Assembly (NCBI GenBank): GCA_017378975.1
Contig: JAFNXT010000003.1
Coordinates: 1-12,272, forward strand
Direction of reading: 5' to 3'
Length of the DNA stretch: 12,272 bases
Source of the DNA: Oscillospiraceae bacterium
Lineage (GTDB): Bacteria > Bacillota > Clostridia > Oscillospirales > Oscillospiraceae
In this document: positions 6,851 to 12,272 of the stretch, one piece after another
How positions within the stretch are numbered: the stretch's first letter is position 1
Layout: each line of letters begins with the position of its first letter
Made by a program: the position numbers and the translations under genes
Notes under the pieces: generated by a model
Seen by the model: only the letters and a program-made list of their open reading frames with translations
What the model was told of the DNA's origin: nothing
The model's database searches: none

Positions 6851-7144
6851 TTGATCAAATTCAGTTACAAAGATGCTCTGGATCAGGCCAGGGAGCTGGA
6901 TCAGGTCTCTGAAGACCTGTACCGGTTGACCGACCGGATCCTGAAGCCGAAGCTGGAAGACCTGGGTATGACCTGGAAAGGGGACAGTGCCCAGATCTTC
7001 CTAAGAAAAACCGAAGAAGTCCTCAAGGATATGCGGGGCACGGCGGACACCATCGCCAGGATCTCCAACGGATTGGAGGGCACGGCCAAAACCATCAAAG
7101 CCGCAGAAGACGCTGCGAAACAGTTGGTCGCAAAGAAGTCATGA
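6851..7144 (+). CDS. WXG100-like small helical protein, likely partner of the lipase
   Basis: The 97-aa product is all-helical with W42-K43-G44 between helix 1 (about 6-38) and helix 2 (about 45-92), so it belongs to the WXG100/ESAT-6 type. The start is a TTG at 6851, because a consensus AGGAGG (6837-6842) lies 8 nt upstream. An earlier in-frame TTG at 6785 would force translation through the 6799-6826 hairpin and has no ribosome site. Its stop overlaps the lipoprotein start (ATGA), so the two are translationally coupled. In the S. aureus TslA system two small helical proteins (TlaA1 and TlaA2) bind the C-terminal domain of the lipase for secretion. This gene sits in the equivalent position, but only one such gene is seen here. 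It lacks a clear YxxxD/E motif at its end. Alternatively it is an independent EsxB-like substrate. Confidence 0.85.
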   Translation: MIKFSYKDALDQARELDQVSEDLYRLTDRILKPKLEDLGMTWKGDSAQIFLRKTEEVLKDMRGTADTIARISNGLEGTAKTIKAAEDAAKQLVAKKS

Positions 7145-7851
7145 TCAAAAAAATCATCGTGTCATCGATCATCATCTGTATGATCGTGATGTTGGGAGGC
7201 TGTATCAACATGGATGAGCTGTTCAAAAAATTCGAAGGACCGATCACCGACCAGCGCGAGATCTTCCTTGCCCATATGGAAGAAAAGTATGACGAAGAGT
7301 TCCTTCCGATCTCCTACGCCGTAGCGGGCATCTTGACTCCGGAGGAATTCCGCTGCTACGTCAAGGGTACCGATCCGGAACGTGACTTCGTACGGGTCTC
7401 CAGAGTTGAGCTGGATGGTCAGACCGTGATCGTGGACGACTATTTCGGTCATCTGATCCGGCAGGACTATCAGGATCGGGTCCAGGAGATTGCCACACAG
7501 GCAGCCGGTCTGTCCAAGGCTTACCTCGGCAGTTATCTGCTGTCCTATTTCGACCCCGCTCTCACCGGTGAACACACCCTGGACGATGCCATCGAAATGG
7601 GACAAAACATCAGCGCCGCCAAATATATCTTCTTCGAGGTCGCCCCCGGAGAAGAGAGCCGATTCCAGCAGATTTGTGACCAGATCTTCGAAGAACTGGA
7701 CCGCCAGGATCTTCCCGGCATGGTGAAGGTGCTGGGCCTGTCCCAGGGGCAGTTGGAGACGATCACCCAACAGGACTATCTGGAGCAGATACCCAGCATG
7801 GTCAAACCTGACGGCAAGATCGTCCTGATGATGGGCGACCGGATGATTTGA
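7141..7851 (+). CDS. Predicted lipoprotein, candidate immunity protein for the lipase
   Basis: The 236-aa product starts with a classic lipoprotein signal: basic MIKK, a hydrophobic core (5-17) and a lipobox L18-G-G-C21, so Cys21 should be lipidated and the rest lie on the outer face of the membrane. The mature part has M-E-E-K-Y-D-E-E-F followed by alternating short strands, a layout often seen in small Firmicutes lipoproteins. I do not recognise a named domain. Translation begins at an ATG that overlaps the preceding stop by 4 nt, and the lipase gene follows after 13 nt. In S. aureus, lipoprotein TilA protects cells from the secreted lipase TslA; the genomic position here suggests the same job. 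This is an inference from context and topology, not from sequence similarity that I could test. Confidence 0.8.
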   Translation: MIKKIIVSSIIICMIVMLGGCINMDELFKKFEGPITDQREIFLAHMEEKYDEEFLPISYAVAGILTPEEFRCYVKGTDPERDFVRVSRVELDGQTVIVDDYFGHLIRQDYQDRVQEIATQAAGLSKAYLGSYLLSYFDPALTGEHTLDDAIEMGQNISAAKYIFFEVAPGEESRFQQICDQIFEELDRQDLPGMVKVLGLSQGQLETITQQDYLEQIPSMVKPDGKIVLMMGDRMI

Positions 7852-7864
7852 AGGAGGCTCAGAC

Positions 7865-9130
7865 ATGGCAGAACTTACCGAGAAGCAGATGGTACTGCTC
7901 AACTCCTTCATATATCTGGATGTGGATCTCCCTGCAGGTGCCGACCTCGGAGACCTTGCCAACAGTCTGCGTGATACCGGTCTGAAGGGCATGGAGATCG
8001 GCGGCGGTATGGACAAGAAAGAAGCTCTGGAGATGCTGGAGCAAATCGCTACGGACGAAACTCTGGCGAACCTGAAGATCTCCGATTCCGTCAATGGTGA
8101 GATCCGTGCCGCCTGCTTCGTGGATAGCCAAAACGACGCTGTGATCACCTACCGTGGCACCGGTCCGCTGTATGTGGCCTGGGACGACAACGCTCAGGGC
8201 GGCTATCTGGCAGACACGGATATGCAGAAGCAGGCGCTGGCCTTCGCCGAGAAATGCGCTGTACAATACGATGACATCACCGTCACCGGCCACTCCAAAG
8301 GCGGTAACATGGCCCAGTATGTCACCATTCGGATGGGCAATGAGATCGACCGATGCGTCTCCTTCGACGGACAGGGCTTCAGTGGAGAATTCCAGGAGAA
8401 ATACTCCGCCGAGATCCTTGCCAACCGCCACAAGATCCGCAGCGTCTGCGCCTATAACGATTTCGTCAATGGTGCGCTCCCTTCGATCGCCAGTGAGACC
8501 GTCTATCTGGACAACACCTACAACGGGATCGGAAAGCCGGGCCATTATATCTATAACCTGTATAAGGACCCTGACAATGTGATGGTCAACGGTGAATACA
8601 TCACCAGCAGAGAGCAACACTTCATCATCAAACTGCTCTTTCTCTGGGCAAACGATCTCAACACCAAGCTGGACATAGTTCCTCCTGAGATCCAATTCCT
8701 GGTCTACAGCATCATCGGAATGGGGATGGGCTCCGCATTGGGAGATCCTATCAGTAATTCCCAGAAGTTCACCGAACTGCTGAAAAACGCTAAGGACCTC
8801 CTGGCTGAGCAGGCCCAGCAGATCATCTGCGGCCCCAATCCCGGTCCCGCCAGCATGACCGTAGATACCGGCGCCATGCGTGGTATGTGCACGACGCTGT
8901 CCGATGCCGCCTGGCAGGTGGAGCAGCTACAGACCCGCATCCGGAACATCCGTAAGAAGATGGCCAGCAATATCATCAGCGACGGCATGATCATGGGCAT
9001 CCCCGTTCAGACCGTACTGCTGCAGCTGGACCGGGAGAGCGAGAAGCTGGACCGGCTGTCGAAGGCCCTGTCCCGTTGCGCCGATCAGTACGATGCCGCT
9101 GAGGAACGTATCACCGGTCTGGCGACCTGA
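7865..9130 (+). CDS. Lipase-like alpha/beta hydrolase with C-terminal T7SS targeting domain (TslA-like)
   Basis: The 421-aa protein has an N-terminal alpha/beta-hydrolase domain of the Mbeg1/DUF2974 lipase-like type. V-I-T-Y-R-G-T (93-99) matches the first core strand, and V-T-G-H-S144-K-G-G holds the nucleophile Ser. Asp199 in Y-N-D-F and His227 in P-G-H-Y are candidates for the rest of the triad. There is no signal peptide. Residues about 331-421 form a helical hairpin that starts M-T-V-D-T and ends D-Q-Y-D-A-A-E-E-R-I, resembling an LXG/WXG100 targeting domain. The order, enzyme first and targeting domain last, is that of the T7SS phospholipase toxin TslA. AGGAGG lies 7 nt before the ATG. 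The gene ends the module ahead of a strong terminator. Substrate and toxicity are inferred; a housekeeping cytosolic lipase is less likely given the tail. Confidence 0.85.
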   Translation: MAELTEKQMVLLNSFIYLDVDLPAGADLGDLANSLRDTGLKGMEIGGGMDKKEALEMLEQIATDETLANLKISDSVNGEIRAACFVDSQNDAVITYRGTGPLYVAWDDNAQGGYLADTDMQKQALAFAEKCAVQYDDITVTGHSKGGNMAQYVTIRMGNEIDRCVSFDGQGFSGEFQEKYSAEILANRHKIRSVCAYNDFVNGALPSIASETVYLDNTYNGIGKPGHYIYNLYKDPDNVMVNGEYITSREQHFIIKLLFLWANDLNTKLDIVPPEIQFLVYSIIGMGMGSALGDPISNSQKFTELLKNAKDLLAEQAQQIICGPNPGPASMTVDTGAMRGMCTTLSDAAWQVEQLQTRIRNIRKKMASNIISDGMIMGIPVQTVLLQLDRESEKLDRLSKALSRCADQYDAAEERITGLAT

Positions 9131-9146
9131 TCCTCACCAATACCAA

Positions 9147-9179
9147 AAAAGCTCATCTCCCCGATGGAGATGAGCTTTT
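9147..9179 (+). terminator. Rho-independent terminator of the lipase module
   Basis: AAAAGCTCATCTCC (9147-9160) and GGAGATGAGCTTTT (9166-9179) form a perfect 14-bp stem with a 5-nt loop. The 3' arm ends in TTTT and continues with T/A-rich sequence. The A-run on the 5' side could also let it act on transcripts from the other strand. Confidence 0.93.
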
Positions 9180-9210
9180 ATATAAAAAACGGAGATATCA
9201 TCATTTCCTG

Positions 9211-9239
9211 TTGCTAGCGGTAGAAAAAGGATGTATAAT
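9211..9239 (+). promoter_or_regulatory. Sigma-A-type promoter for the second kinase
   Basis: TTGCTA (9211-9216) and a perfect TATAAT (9234-9239) are separated by exactly 17 bp. Transcription would start around 9246, about 30 nt before the ATG. Lying just after a terminator, it makes the second kinase a separate unit. No obvious operator repeat is visible. Confidence 0.8.
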
Positions 9240-9275
9240 CACTCATAGAGTATCTATCAGAGGAGCGAACTTACT

Positions 9276-11201
9276 ATGCAATGCAGAAACTGCTTCCACG
9301 AGTATGATGAGAGCTTCGGGATGTGCCCCGAATGTGGCTATGTCGAAGGAGAATCCGGGGAAGCCTATTGTCTGGCGACCGGCACCGTATTACAAGACCG
9401 CTATGTCATCGGTCAATGTCTCGGTGTTGGTGGCTTCGGCATCACCTATAAAGTATTCGATACCGAGATGCGCGTCGTCAAGGCTGTGAAAGAATATTTC
9501 CCCAGCGGTCTGGTGGCCCGTGCAAAGGATAACTCCAATGTGCTGCTGGTGGCAAAAAAACGGGAAGAGGAGTATCTGATCGGAAAACAACGTTTCCTGA
9601 ACGAAGCCCAGAACATGAACAAATTCCGGAGCCACCGCAACATCATCAATGTGTTCAGTCACTTCGAAGCCAATGATACCGCCTATATCGTGATGGAGTA
9701 TCTGGACGGCATCACCTTGAGCCAGCGGATCCAGGAGGGGCCCATCCCCCAGCTCGAGTGTGTGGAGATCGCCACCAGGATATGCCATGCTCTAACTGCG
9801 ATCCACAAGGAAGGGGTCCTCCATCGGGATGTGAGCCCCGACAACATCATGCTCTGCAAAGACAACACGGTGAAGCTGTTCGACTTCGGTGCAGCCCGGT
9901 TGTCTGCCAAGTCCTCAGATGACTCCCACATGACCGTGATCGTCAAACCCGGCTTCGCTCCCCCGGAACAATACGAGAATGTCAACCAGCAGGATGCCCG
10001 GACCGATATCTATGCGCTGGGTGCCACCATGTACTACGCTCTGACCGGTATAAAACCCATGGAATCCACGGACCGGAAGGTGAAGGATTCCATGCCCACT
10101 CCCCAAATGCTGGACGCCCAGATCCCCACCTATTTGAACAACGCGATCCTCCGCGCCATGTCGCTGGATCCTCAGTCCCGCTTCGCAAGCGCAGAAAAGC
10201 TCTGTGAGGTCCTGCAGGAAGAGATCGTGGTGACACCGCCGCGTCCGCCGAGACCCAAATGGGCAAGCATCCTCATCGCCTCCGTATTGGTCGTTACCCT
10301 GATCGTCGCCGTGATAGCCGTCTGGTCCATCAAGCAGGAAGCCTCGAAAGTCCCCGATGGCAGTATCCGATTGTGGTATATGTCCAGCGGCGACACCGAG
10401 AAGGATCTTGCCACCCAAAAGGCATGGGACGACCTGATCACACAGTTCACCCAGAAGCACCCCAACGTTTCCGTCACGGTGTCTCCCATCCTCTCCAGCG
10501 AATATAACCAGCGTTTGGAAGAAGCCCGGAAGAATGGGACCATGCCCCATATCTATGAATCCACGCTATTGCCCACCTCCATGCTGGACGATGCGATGAC
10601 GTTGGACAGTTCGCTACTGTCCCCGAAGGAACTGTATCTGGATGCGCTGATCGTGAACGAAAACCAGTACCCGACCGGTCTGCTGATCCCCACGATCTAC
10701 ATCCATAAGTCCGTCACCATCGCTCCGCAGACCAACACCCTGGAGGCGCTGAAAGCCGCCTGCAAAGACGGCGGACTGCTGACCAACGCCTCGTCCGCCA
10801 GTCTGTATCAGTCCATCTACCAAAAAGACCTCATGGACCACATCAGCAACGATGCTCTTGATAAGTTCCTCGCCGGCGAATGTCAGATCTATCTGGGGAC
10901 CACCGCTGACTATCTTGAGATCCAAAAGGGGCTGGCAGGCATGTATACCGTATCCTTCCCCGATACCGACTCCGCCACCTACAGCTTTGGACGTCTCTGG
11001 AGCTGTCTTGACAGCGACAAAAACACCGATAAGATCTCTTGTGCACTCTTGGACTACATGAATTCCGACCTTGGTCAGGATCTCCTGAATATCCGGAACT
11101 TCCCCTCCAGCGGATGCGTGCCCGCCTCAAAAAACGGCATCGACGCTTATGTGGATAGCTACACTGAACTCTCCGGACTGAAAGATTATCTGGAAAACTG
11201 A
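9276..11201 (+). CDS. Membrane Ser/Thr protein kinase with extracellular solute-binding-protein-like domain
   Basis: The 641-aa protein begins with a zinc ribbon (C3, C6, C17, C20). A Hanks-type kinase domain follows (about 41-315): G50-V-G-G-F-G loop, K72 in A-V-K-E-Y-F-P, helix-C E110, H183-R-D185 with N190, and D203-F-G. A Pro/Arg linker leads to one TM helix (about 330-351). The outer part (363-640) reads like a family 1 extracellular solute-binding protein: an I-R-L-W-Y-M-S-S-G first strand, a helix with D-D-L-I-T-Q-F-T-Q-K-H-P, and a C-terminal F-P-S-S-G-C-V-P-A-S-K segment where such proteins list their last residues. It is thus a predicted one-protein receptor that phosphorylates targets on binding a sugar, peptide or other ligand. 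AGGAG lies 10 nt before the ATG, and it has its own promoter and terminator. It is a paralogue of the kinase at 3206 in its cytosolic half only. Confidence 0.93.
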   Translation: MQCRNCFHEYDESFGMCPECGYVEGESGEAYCLATGTVLQDRYVIGQCLGVGGFGITYKVFDTEMRVVKAVKEYFPSGLVARAKDNSNVLLVAKKREEEYLIGKQRFLNEAQNMNKFRSHRNIINVFSHFEANDTAYIVMEYLDGITLSQRIQEGPIPQLECVEIATRICHALTAIHKEGVLHRDVSPDNIMLCKDNTVKLFDFGAARLSAKSSDDSHMTVIVKPGFAPPEQYENVNQQDARTDIYALGATMYYALTGIKPMESTDRKVKDSMPTPQMLDAQIPTYLNNAILRAMSLDPQSRFASAEKLCEVLQEEIVVTPPRPPRPKWASILIASVLVVTLIVAVIAVWSIKQEASKVPDGSIRLWYMSSGDTEKDLATQKAWDDLITQFTQKHPNVSVTVSPILSSEYNQRLEEARKNGTMPHIYESTLLPTSMLDDAMTLDSSLLSPKELYLDALIVNENQYPTGLLIPTIYIHKSVTIAPQTNTLEALKAACKDGGLLTNASSASLYQSIYQKDLMDHISNDALDKFLAGECQIYLGTTADYLEIQKGLAGMYTVSFPDTDSATYSFGRLWSCLDSDKNTDKISCALLDYMNSDLGQDLLNIRNFPSSGCVPASKNGIDAYVDSYTELSGLKDYLEN

Positions 11202-11217
11202 TCACCCCATATGACGA

Positions 11218-11254
11218 GAGCCCCAGACTGGGTCGCCGGTCTGGGGCTCGTTTT
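11218..11254 (+). terminator. Rho-independent terminator of the second kinase
   Basis: GAGCCCCAGAC (11218-11228) pairs perfectly with GTCTGGGGCTC (11239-11249) across a 10-nt loop, followed by GTTTT. It begins 16 nt after the kinase stop codon. Confidence 0.9.
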
Positions 11255-11414
11255 ACTTGTAGATATACCGATAGCCTGATTCGAAAAACAAGTAGAGATA
11301 AGCCCGACCTATCCGAAAAAACGCACCTGCTTTTGGCTCAGACCGGCGTAGACCAGAGCGATCTGCTCCGCCGTCAGGATGGTCAGTGAACAGATTCCGC
11401 CTATCAAAAAACGG
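11255..11414. other. Non-coding stretch with a possible decayed C-terminal coding remnant (minus strand)
   Basis: No intact gene is seen. On the minus strand a short open frame ending in TAG at 11309-11311 would read L-T-A-E-Q-I-A-L-V-Y-A-G-L-S-Q-K-Q-V-R-F-F-G. This looks protein-like but has no start and no recognised family. It could be the tail of a lost gene or chance. Confidence 0.3.
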
Positions 11415-11428
11415 TTACTTGAAGTACC
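11405..11428 (-). terminator. Candidate terminator of the minus-strand membrane protein gene
   Basis: Read on the minus strand, CGGTACT and AGTAACCG can pair (7 bp with one bulge) around a TCA loop and are followed by six T (plus-strand A-run 11405-11410). It lies within the rubrerythrin tail fragment, about 40 nt after the membrane-protein stop. The stem is weak, so confidence is moderate. Confidence 0.45.
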
Positions 11429-11462
11429 GCTCCCGCAGGCCCTTCAGAGCCTTGCCGTGACG
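11415..11462 (-). pseudogene. Remnant of the 3' end of a rubrerythrin-like gene (copy 1)
   Basis: The minus strand encodes R-H-G-K-A-L-K-G-L-R-E-R-Y-F-K then TAA, the typical end of a clostridial rubrerythrin/ferritin-like protein. A TAA stop immediately precedes the Arg codon, so nothing upstream belongs to it. It is 15 codons long and cannot fold as a protein. It is a near copy of the tail at 12095-12175. Confidence 0.6.
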
Positions 11463-11463
11463 T
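11417..11463. repeat. 47-bp direct repeat, copy 1
   Basis: This segment matches 12097-12143 in the same orientation with 4 mismatches in 47 positions and no gaps. It consists of the last codons of a rubrerythrin-like gene and ends 2 nt before the stop codon of the minus-strand membrane protein gene. Confidence 0.9.
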
Positions 11464-11465
11464 TA

Positions 11466-11972
11466 TTAATAGAAAATATGACCCGTCAGAAGCATTGTCA
11501 GCACACCGGAAACGATCCCCAGCAGAATAGCAAAACCGTACCCCAGCCTAATATTATCATAATCGGAAAACACCTTCCGCGGCGAAGCCGCATAATAAAG
11601 GGGCAAGTAAATATGGGGCAGATCCCCCTTGCTGAAGACACGGTAGCGCTCCGTCTTTCCATCCACAGTGTACTCGTATACACCATGATAAGTAACTTCC
11701 CGAACGCCTGTATCCTCGTCAGTGTCATAGTCCCTGTATACTTGTACACATTTTGCCTTGATGACCTTTCCGGTCTGGATGGCGAGTTCTTTTTGCTTTT
11801 TCCGTGTTACGATCTTTCTACGGGTCATCACACACAAGATCACAGCGATCAATATCCCAACCGTCACGGAAACCATAACGCGGGCATTGTCGATCTTCTC
11901 TATGCTTTCCATGCCAAGAATATCTGCCTTGCAGGTCCTCCCGATCTCTGAACATACCTCTTTTAATGACAC
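11466..11972 (-). CDS. Two-TM membrane protein, DUF3592-like
   Basis: The 168-aa protein has a short N-terminal part, a TM helix at about 32-50 followed by a very basic stretch (R-R-K-I-V-T-R-K-K), a soluble domain (66-140) and a second TM helix at about 144-164. The soluble domain is rich in strands, with Y-E-Y-T-V-D-G-K-T-E-R-Y and a P-L-Y-Y-A-A-S-P-R-K-V-F segment, resembling DUF3592 proteins, a widespread membrane family of unknown function. I chose the GTG at 11972 because GGAGG (plus strand 11981-11985) lies 8 nt upstream. A GTG at 11993 would add seven residues and lacks a site. The gene is less GC-rich than the T7SS genes and runs against them. It lies between two rubrerythrin tail copies, suggesting it moved or was rearranged here. 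No link to secretion is evident. Confidence 0.75.
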   Translation of the reverse strand: MSLKEVCSEIGRTCKADILGMESIEKIDNARVMVSVTVGILIAVILCVMTRRKIVTRKKQKELAIQTGKVIKAKCVQVYRDYDTDEDTGVREVTYHGVYEYTVDGKTERYRVFSKGDLPHIYLPLYYAASPRKVFSDYDNIRLGYGFAILLGIVSGVLTMLLTGHIFY

Positions 11973-12041
11973 CCTTTTCTCCTCCCTCGACACAGAGATA
12001 TATTATGATACGGTATTGCCCTCCCATGAATTAGTACTATC

Positions 12042-12070
12042 AGTATAGCACAGAAAACAGGTGGGGACAA
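12042..12070 (-). promoter_or_regulatory. Weak candidate promoter for the membrane protein gene
   Basis: On the minus strand TTGTCC (12070-12065) is followed after 17 bp by TATACT (12047-12042), about 70 nt before the GTG start. The -35 element lies in the terminator hairpin, which makes the call uncertain. Confidence 0.35.
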
Positions 12071-12080
12071 GCCCCACCTG
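12050..12080 (-). terminator. Rho-independent terminator after the rubrerythrin-like gene
   Basis: CAGGTGGGG and CCCCACCTG form a perfect 9-bp stem with a 5-nt loop (12058-12080), followed on the minus strand by TTTTCTG. It starts 15 nt past the rubrerythrin stop codon and separates it from the membrane protein gene. Confidence 0.85.
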
Positions 12081-12094
12081 TTCAGGTATTGAGA

Positions 12095-12175
12095 TCACTT
12101 AAAGTACCGCTCCAGCAGGCCCTTCAGTGCCTTGCCGTGGCGTGCCTCGTCGCGGGCCATCTCGTGGACGGAGCC
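12095..12175 (-). pseudogene. 3' end of a rubrerythrin-like gene, apparently truncated (copy 2)
   Basis: The minus strand reads S-V-H-E-M-A-R-D-E-A-R-H-G-K-A-L-K-G-L-L-E-R-Y-F-K then TGA, which matches how clostridial rubrerythrin/ferritin-like peroxide reductases end; E-x-x-R-H is a diiron-ligand helix pattern. Upstream the similarity stops near 12175. The frame continues only into palindromic, non-rubrerythrin sequence and meets an in-frame TAA at 12245-12247. The gene therefore appears broken by inserted or rearranged sequence, although the window ends soon after. A proper terminator follows the stop. Confidence 0.6.
12097..12143. repeat. 47-bp direct repeat, copy 2
   Basis: This is the second copy of the repeat at 11417-11463 (4 mismatches in 47). 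The two copies are 680 bp apart and flank the membrane protein gene and its terminators. Confidence 0.9.
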
Positions 12176-12190
12176 TCGCCGGCGGGCATG

Positions 12191-12243
12191 CGAAAATGTC
12201 CCTATCGGGCCATTTTCAGCATAGAAACGGCCCTGCGGGCCGC
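12191..12243. repeat. Pair of adjacent palindromes, REP-like
   Basis: AAAATG-T-CCC / GGG-C-CATTTT (12193-12216; one internal mismatch, TATC loop) is followed by CGGCCC-TGC-GGGCCG (about 12228-12242). Two palindromes this close, located where rubrerythrin similarity ends, resemble a small interspersed repeat element. The window holds only one copy. Confidence 0.5.
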
Positions 12244-12272
12244 TTTACTGGGACTTTTTCTGCGTAATAGCC

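Noticed and set aside
7162..8695. Two minus-strand open frames opposite the lipoprotein and lipase genes
   Set aside because: The plus-strand genes have signal peptide, lipobox, GHSKG motif and ribosome sites; the antisense frames have none of these.
11309..11400. Minus-strand fragment containing L-T-A-E-Q-I-A-L-V-Y as a real gene
   Set aside because: Fewer than 40 codons without a start or ribosome site; kept only as a possible remnant in the annotation of that gap.
11379..12048. Plus-strand open frames across the minus-strand membrane protein gene
   Set aside because: The minus-strand product has two clear TM helices, a positive-inside stretch and a ribosome site; the plus-strand frames have no start signal.

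Overview
The window is GC-rich, densely coding DNA with strong AGGAGG-type ribosome sites, short intergenic gaps and WXG100-family genes. Together these point to a Bacillota genome, most likely a gut Clostridia of the Oscillospiraceae type (inferred from style and protein families, not from a marker gene). It looks like part of a Firmicutes type VII secretion (T7SS/Esx) locus in which secreted helical-hairpin proteins sit beside a Ser/Thr phospho-signalling cassette. The core secretion machinery (EssC-type ATPase, EsaA, EssB and so on) is not in the window.

Region 1 (27-6688, all +, tightly packed, probably one operon entering from the left) encodes: a canonical WXG100 protein; a 352-aa protein with an N-terminal LXG/WXG-like helical domain, a hydrophobic glycine/alanine-rich segment and a cationic tail (a candidate membrane-active T7SS effector); a DUF4176-like small protein; a PP2C phosphatase; a zinc-ribbon protein with a degenerate FHA-like domain; and a 1160-aa membrane Ser/Thr kinase whose extracellular part carries two PASTA and about six Big2 Ig-like domains.

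Region 2 (6851-9130, +) is a compact three-gene module after a 162-bp structured gap: a TTG-started WXG100-like protein, a lipoprotein translationally coupled to it (ATGA overlap), and a lipase-like protein with a GHSKG nucleophile motif at the N-terminus and a WXG/LXG-like helical domain at the C-terminus. This gene set matches the reverse-architecture T7SS lipase toxin TslA, its immunity lipoprotein TilA and small helical partners TlaA known from Staphylococcus aureus. It is the most interesting part of the window. A strong intrinsic terminator ends it.

Region 3 (9211-11254, +) is a separate transcription unit with its own sigma-A-like promoter and terminator. It encodes a second zinc-ribbon Ser/Thr kinase with one transmembrane helix, whose extracellular domain resembles an ABC-transporter solute-binding protein.

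Region 4 (11255-12272) is lower-GC and mostly minus strand. A two-TM membrane protein gene lies between two copies of the 3' end of a rubrerythrin-like gene, and palindromic sequence interrupts the second copy. This looks like the scarred edge of the island.

Proposed working model (inference): two membrane receptor kinases sense the envelope, peptidoglycan or a ligand, the PP2C opposes them, the FHA-like protein connects the signal to the secretion machinery, and the WXG100 proteins escort two effectors, one with the targeting domain at its N-terminus and one at its C-terminus.
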